This document shows, in pieces, positions 9,098 to 16,572 of a DNA stretch of 64,000 nt. This DNA comes from DASVEE01 sp036380735 (lineage in GTDB: Bacteria; Acidobacteriota; Thermoanaerobaculia; Gp7-AA8), in NCBI GenBank assembly GCA_036380735.1, contig DASVEE010000034.1, positions 1 to 64,000 of the forward strand. Direction: 5' to 3'. The position numbers and the translations under genes are program-made. Position 1 is the first letter of the stretch. Every line of letters starts with the position of its first letter. A model generated the notes under the pieces. The model searched no databases, had not been told where the DNA came from, and saw nothing but the letters and a program-made list of their open reading frames with translations.

Positions 9098-9880
9098 TTA
9101 GCGGTTCACGAAGCGGACGACCGCCTCGTAGTAGCGGGGCTCAACATAGGGAATGGCGGCGTGATCCGCTGTGTCGGCCGTCAACATCTCCTTCGGGACG
9201 CGGAGCTCGTTGAAAATTTGTTCACCGAGACGATACGGAATGATGCTGTCGCGGCGGCCGTGCATCACGAGGACGGGGATGCCGGCGTCGTTGAGCCAGT
9301 CGGTCGTGCGGAGGGCGCGCGGAGCGGTCCAGCCGAGGGGGAGGGGAGCGTAGAGGGCGTTGCCGAGGTCTTTGAGCGAGGGGAAGCTGTTCTCGAGGAT
9401 GACGCAGCGCGCCTTCTTCTTCTTCGCCACCCAGGCGGCGTAGGGGCCGCCGAGCGATTCGCCGTAGAGGACGATGTTCTCCGGCTTCGCGCGGGTGACG
9501 GCGAAGTCGTAGGCGGCGAGCGCATCGTGGAAGAGCGTGCGCTCCGTGGGGCGTCCCTCGCTCTTCCCGTAGCCGCGCCAGTCGAAGAGGAAGACGCTGA
9601 TGCCGCGGCGCGCGAGCTTCTCGGCGGGCTCGACGCGATACGTGAGGTTGCCGCCGTTGCCGTGGAACCAGACGAGGAGCGGCGCGTTGGCGTCGGTGGC
9701 GCGGAAGTACCAGCCGTGCAGCTTGACGCCGTCGCTGGTGGTGAACGTGACATTTTCCACGCCTGGGTGGTTCCAGTCGCCGTGGCTGTCAGGGAAGAAC
9801 ATCCCGGTGCGGCGCAGCAACTGGGCGAGCGCGACGAACGCGACCATGGCTACGGCGACGAAAATCAGAATCCGGAGCAT
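9098..9880 (-). CDS. Alpha/beta hydrolase, membrane-anchored
   Basis: A 260-residue serine hydrolase of the family often annotated as BEM46-like or DUF1749-like. An N-terminal hydrophobic helix (ILIFVAVAMVAFVALAQLL) anchors it. The core shows WFHGNGGNLTYR (oxyanion region), FLFDWRGYGKS, the nucleophile elbow YGESLGG, an acid at MHGRRDSIIP, and a late His (DTADHAAIP). The start ATG 9880 has no Shine-Dalgarno, but TAATCT lies 13 bases upstream, overlapping the -10 of the divergent gene at 9905. The substrate cannot be told from sequence. Confidence 0.87.
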   Translation of the reverse strand: MLRILIFVAVAMVAFVALAQLLRRTGMFFPDSHGDWNHPGVENVTFTTSDGVKLHGWYFRATDANAPLLVWFHGNGGNLTYRVEPAEKLARRGISVFLFDWRGYGKSEGRPTERTLFHDALAAYDFAVTRAKPENIVLYGESLGGPYAAWVAKKKKARCVILENSFPSLKDLGNALYAPLPLGWTAPRALRTTDWLNDAGIPVLVMHGRRDSIIPYRLGEQIFNELRVPKEMLTADTADHAAIPYVEPRYYEAVVRFVNR

Positions 9881-9892
9881 GCGCAGAGGGAG

Positions 9893-9898
9893 TAGATT
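9893..9898 (+). promoter_or_regulatory. -10-like box for a leaderless transcript of the 9905 gene
   Basis: TAGATT ends 6 bases before the ATG at 9905, which would place the transcription start at the start codon. The same bases shifted by one read TAATCT on the other strand, 13 bases before the hydrolase start at 9880, so the divergent promoters appear to overlap. Confidence 0.45.
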
Positions 9899-9904
9899 AA
9901 GCCG

Positions 9905-10705
9905 ATGAAGACGAAACTCGGTCTGTTTTCGCTCGTCCTGCTGCTCGCCGCCTCCGTCGCGAGCGCGCAGTCGTCCAACTATCTCGTCGTGCCGGCCGCC
10001 GGTGACGTGGTCGGCGGCAACGGGACGCACTTCCGCTCCGACATCACGCTGTACAACCTGCGCGGCGACGCCTCGCAGCGCGTGGAGCTGCGCTTCGCCC
10101 CGCAGGGCGGCTCCGTCAATCCGCCGCGGCGGACGCTGACGCTCGCGCCGCTCAGCATCATCTCCTCCGAGAACTTCGTCGCCGACGTCCTCGGCGCCAG
10201 CGGTCTCGGCGCGATGACGATCCTCGCGGTCGACGCGAACGGCAACCTCGATCCGAACGGCAAGCTCTACGCGACCTCGCGTATCTGGACGCCGCAGCCG
10301 CCGGACGGCGCGGGGACGACGTCGCAGTCGATGCCGGTGCTGCCGCAGTCGGAGGTGAACCACACGAAGATCGTCTTCGTCGGCCACCGCCAGCTCGAGC
10401 AGTACCGCAACAACGTCGGCATCGCGAACTTCGACGCGACGACCACGCAGACCTTCCGCGTGACCGTGAGCGGATCCATCCCGACGCTGGTGCCGGTGAT
10501 CTTCGACGTGACGCTGCCGCCGATGTCGATGTCGCAGTCGGGCATCCAGTGGCCGACCCCCGACCCCGAGCTGCGCGTGGAAGTCGAAGTGCTGCCGCAG
10601 CCGGGCGGCGGACGTGGGACTTTCTGGCTGGCGTACATGTCGTCCGTGGACAACGTGACAGGGGATAGCTGGTCCACTTTGGGCGTGGAGACAGCCCCGC
10701 GCTGA
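9905..10705 (+). CDS. Secreted protein of unknown function
   Basis: A 266-residue protein with a clear signal peptide (LGLFSLVLLLAASVASA, cleavage near AQSS). The mature part is predicted mainly beta-strand, starting SNYLVVPAAGDVVGG and continuing FRSDITLYNLRG. It ends near TFWLAYMSSVDNVTGD. The opening segment resembles that of the IPT protein at 24476-25576 (TVLVPIYTDGVVNGAEGS), so both may share a surface beta-sandwich domain. No catalytic motif is visible. There is no Shine-Dalgarno; a -10-like TAGATT sits 6 bases upstream. Confidence 0.7.
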   Translation: MKTKLGLFSLVLLLAASVASAQSSNYLVVPAAGDVVGGNGTHFRSDITLYNLRGDASQRVELRFAPQGGSVNPPRRTLTLAPLSIISSENFVADVLGASGLGAMTILAVDANGNLDPNGKLYATSRIWTPQPPDGAGTTSQSMPVLPQSEVNHTKIVFVGHRQLEQYRNNVGIANFDATTTQTFRVTVSGSIPTLVPVIFDVTLPPMSMSQSGIQWPTPDPELRVEVEVLPQPGGGRGTFWLAYMSSVDNVTGDSWSTLGVETAPR

Positions 10706-10791
10706 GGGACGGGGAACGATAGGACCTATAGGACGAATAGGACCTATAGGACGGATAGGACACGGAACCCACCGGAAAAGTGCACCACCCA

Positions 10792-10820
10792 CGGCCACTC
10801 TACGCCGCGTAGAGTGGCCG
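10792..10820 (+). terminator. Hairpin of the GGCCACTCT family (no T tract)
   Basis: Perfect 13-bp arms (10792-10804 and 10808-10820) with a 3-base loop. No run of T follows, so it may not terminate alone. It lies 86 bases after the stop of the secreted protein gene. Confidence 0.55.
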
Positions 10821-10880
10821 GTTCGACCGCGCCGCGCTGAAGTCCCGGCCCCGGGGAATCCACAGGGATGTGCACCATCC

Positions 10881-10920
10881 CACGGCCACTCTACGCCGGG
10901 TAGAGTGGCCGTGTTTCTTT
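10881..10920 (+). terminator. Terminator hairpin of the GGCCACTCT family
   Basis: Perfect 14-bp arms (10881-10894 and 10900-10913) with a 5-base loop, then TTTCTTT. It matches the glutamate dehydrogenase terminator in stem core and tail and would isolate the M24 peptidase gene from upstream transcription. Confidence 0.75.
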
Positions 10921-10980
10921 GTCCCATTCGTCCTCTAGGTCCTATTGGTCCTATTCGTCCTATCGTTCCTTCCGCGCGGC

Positions 10981-10986
10981 TACAAT
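10981..10986 (+). promoter_or_regulatory. -10-like box of the M24 peptidase gene
   Basis: TACAAT ends 7 bases before the GTG start at 10994, fitting a leaderless mRNA. The matching -35 position would fall inside the right arm of the 9-bp element. Confidence 0.45.
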
Positions 10987-10993
10987 CCGGCGC

Positions 10994-12298
10994 GTGAAAC
11001 GCGCAGCCATTGCCGCACTTCTGCTGCTGTCCGCCTGCCGCACCATCGCCCCGGCTCCGGTGGCGAAAAACGACGTCGACGCCTCTACCTGGCGGCGCAT
11101 CCGGAAAGAACGGGTCACCACCCTTCTGCCGCGGGCCATGCGCGCCGCGGAGGTCGATGCCTGGGTGATCTTCGTCCGCGAAAACGCGAACGATCCGCTG
11201 GCGACGCACGTCGGCGGGGAGAACGCCGGTGGCACCGCGGCGATCCTCTTCTTCCTCGACGGCGATCGCGTACGCTCGGTCGCGCTTTCGCCGGCAGGGG
11301 AGGCCACGGCGTTGCGCGACGTCGGGCTGCACGATCGTGTCGACGCGATCGACCGCACGGCGGATGTCTTCGCGCTGGCCGCGGCGGAGCTGCGTGGCGC
11401 GCGCCGCATCGCGATCAACTCCGGCTCGCGCGCGGCGGCCGACGGTCTGTCGTACACGCAGCGCCGCGCCTTCGAGGCAGCGCTCGGCGACACCTCCCGT
11501 CTCGTCCCCTCGGAGGAGCTGGTCGTGCGCTGGCTCTCGGTGAAGCTGCCGGAGGAAGTCGAGATCATGCGCCGCGCGGCGATCGTCACGGCGCAGCTCG
11601 AGGAGGAGGCGTACCGCACGATCGTCCCAGGCGTGACGCGCGACTCCGACGTCGCGGCGTACCTCAAGCGTCGCATGCGCGAGCTCGGCTACGAGGACGC
11701 CTGGGCGCCCGAGCAGAACCCCAACGTCAACTCCGGCCCCGACCGCGGCCACTCGCACGCCACCGATCGCGTCATCCAGCCGGGCGACATCATCCAGACC
11801 GACTTCGGTGTGAAGGTCGGCGGCGTCTGGTGCACCGACATCCAGCGCTTCGCCTACGTCCTCCGCGACGGCGAGACCGCGCCGCCCGCCGAGATGCTCG
11901 CGCGCTGGGAGAACGGCAAGCGGGGGAACCGCATCGCCCTCGCCGCGATGAAGCCGGGCGTCCGCGGCTACGACGTCGACGCCGCCCAGCGGCAGTGGAT
12001 GAAGGAGCAGGGCTCGGAGCCGGTGCCATGGGCGACCGGCCACCCCGTCGGCTACTGGGCTCACGACATGGGCCCCTCCCTCGGCGGCGCGCAGCGCACC
12101 ACACCCCCCGCCGGCGATTCGCTCCGCCAGCTCGAGCCCGGCCAGACCTTCGCCTTCGACGGTTTCTACGCGTGGAAGCTCAATGACACGGAAACGAAGA
12201 CCATCTCGGTGGAGGAAATGGCCGTGGTCACGGCGACTGGCGCGGAGTACCTGATGCCGCCCCAGGAAGAGTTGATTCTGGTGGGCGGTAAAAGATAG
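10994..12298 (+). CDS. M24-family aminopeptidase-like lipoprotein (Xaa-Pro peptidase type)
   Basis: A 434-residue lipoprotein. The signal ends in lipobox LLSAC, so it is probably attached to the membrane outside the cytoplasm. The N-terminal creatinase-like domain includes WVIFVRENANDPLATH. The C-terminal pita-bread domain shows metal-binding parts: DFGVKVGGVWCTDIQR (two Asp), ATGHPVGYWAHDMGP (His), and late Glu residues in FAFDGFYAWK and ISVEEMAVV. Start GTG 10994 was chosen because everything upstream is 9-bp repeat; no Shine-Dalgarno is present. The TAG stop lies inside the next repeat element. Confidence 0.86.
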   Translation: MKRAAIAALLLLSACRTIAPAPVAKNDVDASTWRRIRKERVTTLLPRAMRAAEVDAWVIFVRENANDPLATHVGGENAGGTAAILFFLDGDRVRSVALSPAGEATALRDVGLHDRVDAIDRTADVFALAAAELRGARRIAINSGSRAAADGLSYTQRRAFEAALGDTSRLVPSEELVVRWLSVKLPEEVEIMRRAAIVTAQLEEEAYRTIVPGVTRDSDVAAYLKRRMRELGYEDAWAPEQNPNVNSGPDRGHSHATDRVIQPGDIIQTDFGVKVGGVWCTDIQRFAYVLRDGETAPPAEMLARWENGKRGNRIALAAMKPGVRGYDVDAAQRQWMKEQGSEPVPWATGHPVGYWAHDMGPSLGGAQRTTPPAGDSLRQLEPGQTFAFDGFYAWKLNDTETKTISVEEMAVVTATGAEYLMPPQEELILVGGKR

Positions 12299-12364
12299 GA
12301 CCTATAGGACAGACAGGTTTATCCCATCCGGCCTATAGGTCCCATAGTCCTATTCGTCCTATCG
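12294..12364. repeat. 9-bp inverted repeat element between convergent genes
   Basis: A short left arm (12294-12315) begins at the stop codon of the M24 gene (AGATAGGACC). The right arm (12320-12364) ends TCCTATCG just before the stop of the MamK-like gene. It probably serves as a shared 3' hairpin. Confidence 0.85.
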
Positions 12365-12368
12365 TGAC

Positions 12369-13394
12369 CTACGCGGTCAACTTCTCCCAGTCCCCTTCGG
12401 GCGCATCCATCGCCAGGGCCAGGCCGCCGTCGGAGCCGACAAAGACGGGGTCTTCCATGTAGCGCACTTTGCCGCCGCCGACGCTGCGGAGGGCGTTTTC
12501 GAGGGCGACGCCGAGGCCGCGAATGAGGCCACCGCCGCCGCTGAGGATGATGTTGTTGCGGACGCGTTCCTGGAACTCGGGCTCGACGCGCGCGAGCAGG
12601 TCGAGCATCGTCTCGATCACCGGCGCGAGCAGCGTCTCGCACGCCGTCTTCATCTCCGCGGTGATGTCGAGCTCCGTCGGGACGCCGCGCACCGGCGCCG
12701 TGACGATGATCCGCTCGCGCGAATCGTTGACGAAGCTGAACTTCTCCTTCCACTCGCGGACCATGAAGATCGTGACGTTCGCCTGCGGATAGCGCTCCTC
12801 GATCAGCTTGAGGAGCTGCGTGTCGATCGAATCGCCGGCGATGGTGAGCGTGCGCTGATCCTCTTCCGTCGGATAGCGCCCCTTCATCACGCAGAAGTCG
12901 GTGGTGCCGGCGCCGATGTCGACGATCATCGTGTGCAGCAGCGCGTCGAGGCCGTAGGCCACGGCGAACGGCTCCGAGACGATCAGCAGGCTGTCGACGA
13001 TACCCTTCATCGAGTTGCGCAGGTACTGCTTGTTGGTGCGCAGCGCCGCGGCGGGGACGCCGACGACCGCGCGCACGTCCGACGCGTTGACGCGCCCGTT
13101 GGAGCTGACGCCGACGAGCCGCAGGAGATGCTTGAGCAACTCGCGGACCGCTTCGACGTCCTTGTCCGAACCTTCCTTCAGCAGTCCGCGCTCGAGCGGA
13201 CGGTGGAGGTCGAGCATCGTGCGGTTCGAGACCGCCTCGTGACCGATCAGCACTTCGCGCTTCAGCACCTTGCGCGCGACCATGTCGACGGGCCAGCCGA
13301 CGAAGCTGTCGACGACGAAGCGCTCGCCGTTGGATGCGGAGATCGCGCTTCTCGAGGTCCCGAGGTCGATGCCGACGTGGAGGAGCTCAGCCAT
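12369..13394 (-). CDS. MamK-like bacterial actin
   Basis: A 341-residue actin-superfamily ATPase. Phosphate 1 loop GIDLGTSRSAIS, phosphate 2 IVDIGAGTTDFCVMKG, and the adenosine-site motif ILSGGGGLIRGLG are all visible. Between them VVGVPAAALRTNKQYL, LLIVSEPFAVAYGLD, the KEKFSF region and the closing DPVFVGSDGGLALAM line up, from memory, with MamK, the magnetosome filament actin (about 347 residues), better than with MreB. ATG 13394 has AAAGGA 7 bases upstream and gives MamK-like length. The frame also continues to ATG 13568, which overlaps the amidase stop by 8 bases and would add a Glu-rich 58-residue N-terminus. No magnetosome genes are nearby, so a cytoskeletal role with the amidase is more likely. 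Confidence 0.85.
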   Translation of the reverse strand: MAELLHVGIDLGTSRSAISASNGERFVVDSFVGWPVDMVARKVLKREVLIGHEAVSNRTMLDLHRPLERGLLKEGSDKDVEAVRELLKHLLRLVGVSSNGRVNASDVRAVVGVPAAALRTNKQYLRNSMKGIVDSLLIVSEPFAVAYGLDALLHTMIVDIGAGTTDFCVMKGRYPTEEDQRTLTIAGDSIDTQLLKLIEERYPQANVTIFMVREWKEKFSFVNDSRERIIVTAPVRGVPTELDITAEMKTACETLLAPVIETMLDLLARVEPEFQERVRNNIILSGGGGLIRGLGVALENALRSVGGGKVRYMEDPVFVGSDGGLALAMDAPEGDWEKLTA

Positions 13395-13560
13395 GATTTC
13401 GTTCCTTTCCTCTTCCTCTGCTACTGGTGCGACTTCTTCCTCAATCACTTCGATTTCGCGAGCGATGCGCGGCCGCAGCGACCGGGCCGCATGGCTCAGC
13501 GACACCCGCGTCTCACGCGCGGGGCGGAACCGGTTGCGCAGGCGTTCCAGCGGAATGCGT

Positions 13561-14571
13561 CTATCCATTCGCGCTCGCGTACGACCGGATTCCTTCGAAC
13601 AATGCCTGTGCGATCTTCTGGCGGTACTCGGGGCGGCCGAGCATCTCCGCCTCTTTGGGGTTCGACATGCAGCCGACTTCCGCCAGGATGGCCGGCATGT
13701 CCGTCGCCACGAGAACGAGGAACGGGGCGCGCTTCACGCCCCAGTCTTCCAGCCCCGGATCGGACGTGCGCAACGTGCCGTACAGCTTCTGCTGGATGTG
13801 GGTCGCGAGCTGCTGCGACTCGTCGCGCCGCGCGTCGGCGTAGACGCCGTCGAGCAGCTTCCGCATGTCGGAGATCGAGTAGCCGGAAACGCGGTTCTCG
13901 GCCGCCGCCAACTCGGTGAGCGACGGATCGCTCGTGGCGCCGAGGTAGTAGGTCTCGATGCCGCGGCTGGCCGTGTGCTTGATGATGGTGTTCACGTGGA
14001 TCGAGATGAAGATGTCGCTCTTCGACTCGTTCGCCAGCTTCGCGCGCTCGCTGAGCGCCACGGTGCGGTCGTCCGGACGCGTGACGACGACCTCGAAGCC
14101 GCTGGCCTCGAGCAGTCCGCGCAGCCGGTGGCCGACGTCGAGCGTGATTTCCTTTTCGTGGAGTGAGGCGGCGGTGGCGCCGGGGTCGCTGCCGCCGTGA
14201 CCGGCGTCGAGGACGACGCGGCGGACGGCGAGAGGGAACGCGGCAGACGTGACACGCTCGGTGCTCGGCGGCGCGGCAGGCGGCCGCGGCGTGCTGCCCA
14301 GGATCGAGCCGCGCACCGGGATCACCTGCGCGACGGCCTGAGGAAGCGGTGAAGCGGACGGCTCACCGCCGGCCAGGGAGAGCCACGTGGCCCCGGCGAG
14401 GCCGGCAGGGACGAGGAGGAACGAGGCGGCGCGCACGGCAACGCGTCCCCAGCGCCGCTCCTTCCGAAGCGCCCGCGGAGGAAGTCCTCGGATCGTGTCC
14501 AGATTGTCGGCGACGGCTTCCGCCAGCAGCCGGCGTTTGACGCGATCGATGTTGCCCGCTCTCATGCCCAT
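13561..14571 (-). CDS. N-acetylmuramoyl-L-alanine amidase (Amidase_3)
   Basis: A 336-residue cell wall hydrolase that cleaves the amide bond between N-acetylmuramic acid and the stem peptide. A membrane helix near residue 47-67 (AASFLLVPAGLAGATWLSL) precedes a linker. The Amidase_3 domain covers the C-terminal 220 residues: VVLDAGHGGSDPGA (zinc His), EKEITLDVG (zinc Glu), ISIHVNTI (zinc His), and ILAEVGCMSNPKEAE (catalytic Glu). TAGAAT about 25 bases upstream may be its -10. It precedes the MamK-like actin gene on the same strand, suggesting joint wall remodelling. Confidence 0.93.
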   Translation of the reverse strand: MGMRAGNIDRVKRRLLAEAVADNLDTIRGLPPRALRKERRWGRVAVRAASFLLVPAGLAGATWLSLAGGEPSASPLPQAVAQVIPVRGSILGSTPRPPAAPPSTERVTSAAFPLAVRRVVLDAGHGGSDPGATAASLHEKEITLDVGHRLRGLLEASGFEVVVTRPDDRTVALSERAKLANESKSDIFISIHVNTIIKHTASRGIETYYLGATSDPSLTELAAAENRVSGYSISDMRKLLDGVYADARRDESQQLATHIQQKLYGTLRTSDPGLEDWGVKRAPFLVLVATDMPAILAEVGCMSNPKEAEMLGRPEYRQKIAQALFEGIRSYASANG

Positions 14572-14626
14572 ACCCGAAGTACCGATCGGACCAGCTATTC
14601 TAACGGAGATGGGGCGAACGGCCTAT

Positions 14627-15100
14627 TCAGTCCCAGGCGGCCCGCGGCTTCCCGCTCCAGACCCAGAAGATGAAATCGACCAGCGGCGGCTCCCCGCCAA
14701 GGGTTCTGAGCCGCGCATTCACCTGGCCGCGGTGATACATGGAGTGCATCGGCACCTGCACGAACGTCTCGCCGAGCGTCGGCACGGCCATCTCCGGCGT
14801 GGCCCACGGCATGACCACGGGACGCTGTTTCGCGTCGTCATCGGCCGAGTCGAGGAACGCCTGAATCCCGAGGTGCGCGGCGCGCCCCCAGTCGCGGATC
14901 GCCTCCAGCGAGCCGAAGGAGGAGGGATCGCGCAGGTCGAGCGGCTCGCCGCGCCAGACGCCGAGAAAGGCGTGCTGAACCTGATGCACGTGGACCACCA
15001 GCTCACGCGTGCGGTCATCGATCCGGTCGGCGGCGGCCAGGACGGCCCGCCAGAGCTGGGCGTCCGCCCATTCCATCTGCAGAATCATCTCGCGATGCAT
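14627..15100 (-). CDS. DinB-family protein
   Basis: A 157-residue four-helix-bundle protein of the DinB/YfiT-like type. The expected three-His metal site is suggested by HVHQVQHAFLG early and MHSMYHRGQVNARLR late. DinB-like proteins include thiol transferases and many uncharacterised metal proteins. The gene stands alone: a 9-bp element separates it from the acyltransferase-like gene upstream. The exact function is unknown. Confidence 0.82.
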   Translation of the reverse strand: MHREMILQMEWADAQLWRAVLAAADRIDDRTRELVVHVHQVQHAFLGVWRGEPLDLRDPSSFGSLEAIRDWGRAAHLGIQAFLDSADDDAKQRPVVMPWATPEMAVPTLGETFVQVPMHSMYHRGQVNARLRTLGGEPPLVDFIFWVWSGKPRAAWD

Positions 15101-15128
15101 AGGGCAGAGCTTACCGGACTGTCGCGCA

Positions 15129-15210
15129 ATGGGACGAATATGACCAAGGGGGCAAAGACAGGCCTCCTAGGTCCCATCCGTCCTATCGTTCCTATTCGTC
15201 CTATCGTTCC
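15129..15210. repeat. 9-bp inverted repeat element
   Basis: A short left arm (15129-15147, TGGGACGAATATGACC) and a long right arm (15166-15210) ending TCCTATCGTTCC. It lies between the DinB gene and the end of the acyltransferase-like gene, both read leftward. Confidence 0.85.
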
Positions 15211-15214
15211 CGGT

Positions 15215-15883
15215 TCACCGCCGTACAGCCGCGGTCTGTTCCTGCAGTACGCGTACGTAGTCCTGCAGATCCGGCTGCAGCCGGCGGACGATCTGCCGCG
15301 TCCGTCCGCTCTCATCGAGGCGCACGCAGGTAAAGAAGATGGGGGCACCGATCCGCTTCGCGAAGGCGAAGGTCGCGGGGGAAATCAAGAAAGTGCCGAA
15401 CACCGTCTCCACTTTCACCGCGTCCGCCTGGTCGAGCGCATTGTCGACCAGCAGCAGCACGACGCCTTTCTCCGCCAGCTTCGTCCGGATCTGGAGAAAC
15501 AGGTTCGGTGAGCGGAGCAGCGTCGTCGTGTGAATGCGCGTGCCCCAGATCAGCGGCTCCGGCTCCGCTAGGGCACGCACGGTGGTTATGGGGATGCGCT
15601 GGTCGTACAGCCAGCGCGTCGTCAGCACGTTCAGCGGGAAGTGGGCGCTGACGAACAGGGCACCCTCGCGTGCGATCGTCTCCCGCAGATCGCCGGGACC
15701 GTCGTAGACGAGCTCCGGCGTGAACGGGACACGCGCGTACATCAATGCATGCAGCGTGGTGCGCAGCGACTCATCGTAGCGCGCGGTACAGGCATAGAGG
15801 CCGGGTCGCCGCAGGAGCAGCGGCCCGAGAGTACGTGCGATGAGGGGAGTGACGCCGAGCGCGAATCGGAAGACGAGGTTCAT
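15215..15883 (-). CDS. LpxL/HtrB-like acyltransferase-related protein
   Basis: A 222-residue protein resembling the late lipid A acyltransferase family: a hydrophobic N-terminus, GALFVSAHFPLNVLTT at the position of the catalytic His motif, then KGVVLLLVDNALD and FAFAKRIGAPIFFTC. Family members usually have His-x4-Asp; here the Asp is not present at that spacing and the protein is shorter than the usual 300 residues, so activity is uncertain. The start ATG overlaps the stop of the PqqC-like gene (ATGA), which argues for an operon. It may transfer an acyl group to the product of the radical SAM and PqqC-like enzymes (inference). Confidence 0.65.
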   Translation of the reverse strand: MNLVFRFALGVTPLIARTLGPLLLRRPGLYACTARYDESLRTTLHALMYARVPFTPELVYDGPGDLRETIAREGALFVSAHFPLNVLTTRWLYDQRIPITTVRALAEPEPLIWGTRIHTTTLLRSPNLFLQIRTKLAEKGVVLLLVDNALDQADAVKVETVFGTFLISPATFAFAKRIGAPIFFTCVRLDESGRTRQIVRRLQPDLQDYVRVLQEQTAAVRR

Positions 15884-16572
15884 GCACCGCGCGCATGCAC
15901 GCGATGCAGTTCCCACCACGCGCGTCCGCCGCGGCGCGCTCCTTCGAGCGCCTTCCGCCGCGACTCTTCGGTCGTGGCGATCTCCGCGATCATCATCGCC
16001 GCCTCGAGACCGTGACGGTCGTCGGCGGTGACGTGCTCCGTCAGGAACTCGAGCGCTTCGTCGCTGAAACCATACCGTTCGCGCAGCAGCGGGATCACCG
16101 TGCGGTAGAGCGGCGGCACGTTCGCTTCCTGGCCGACGGCGAAGTAGGCGAACGGTCCGAGCCAGTTGCCTTCGCGCAGTTCCTGCGTGAACCAGCGGGG
16201 GACGACGAACGGCGCCGCCGCGAGCTCTTCGTCCGTCGCGCCGGTGGCGTAGGCGAAGCGGCGGCCGAGGACTCCGTGACGCCGCTCCTCCGTGATCGTC
16301 ACGCCTTGCGCGCGGACATACTCCGTCACGCCCTCTTCCTCGAGCAGATTGCCGATGAGGGAGCGGCGGACGTTCTGGTTGTCGCAGACGGCGAGGACCG
16401 ACGAAAGGATGCGTGGGAAGTTATAGGCGATCGAGTACGTCGCGACGCCGTAGCGCTTCAGCGCGTCGGGCGGAATCCCGTCGCGCAGGCGATGGACGAA
16501 TGGGTTCTCGGTGACGTCCGCGGGACGCGCGGCATCGACGAGCTGCGTGGCGAAATCAGTAGCCGCCTTCAT
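15880..16572 (-). CDS. Heme-oxygenase-like (PqqC/TenA-type) metalloenzyme
   Basis: A 230-residue all-helical protein of the PqqC-like group. The segment HVTADDRHGLEAA matches the His-x3-Asp-x2-His signature of heme-oxygenase-like diiron oxidases (UndA, BesC and CADD types). An upstream Glu is in FAVGQEANVP and an acidic cluster in LLEEEGVTEY. The His normally found seven residues after the first Glu is not visible, so the metal site may be altered. ATG 16572 overlaps the radical SAM gene by 17 bases; TTG 16578 is an alternative with a better-spaced GGAG. Tight coupling suggests both enzymes act on one pathway. Product unknown. Confidence 0.78.
   Translation of the reverse strand: MKAATDFATQLVDAARPADVTENPFVHRLRDGIPPDALKRYGVATYSIAYNFPRILSSVLAVCDNQNVRRSLIGNLLEEEGVTEYVRAQGVTITEERRHGVLGRRFAYATGATDEELAAAPFVVPRWFTQELREGNWLGPFAYFAVGQEANVPPLYRTVIPLLRERYGFSDEALEFLTEHVTADDRHGLEAAMMIAEIATTEESRRKALEGARRGGRAWWELHRVHARGA

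Larger units (their letters stand above)
10714..10971. repeat. 9-bp inverted repeat element carrying two terminator-like hairpins
   Basis: The left arm (10714-10762) starts GGAACGATAGGACC and the right arm (10921-10971) ends CCTATCGTTCC, giving matched edges. The spacer holds two copies, 90 bases apart, of a block TGCACCA...ACGGCCACTCTAC with its complementary half. The same hairpin plus right arm occurs after glutamate dehydrogenase at 2663-2741, so hairpin and array seem to travel together. Confidence 0.9.

Noticed and set aside
9098..12064. Very long minus-strand open frame of 988 codons
   Set aside because: Only its last 260 codons, the alpha/beta hydrolase, look like protein. The rest is antisense to the secreted protein and M24 peptidase genes and reads through repeat arms; high GC makes such frames common.
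12369..14571. Magnetosome gene island
   Set aside because: Apart from the MamK-like actin there are no mamA, mamB, mamE, mamI, mamM or mamO-like genes; neighbours are an amidase and a DinB protein.
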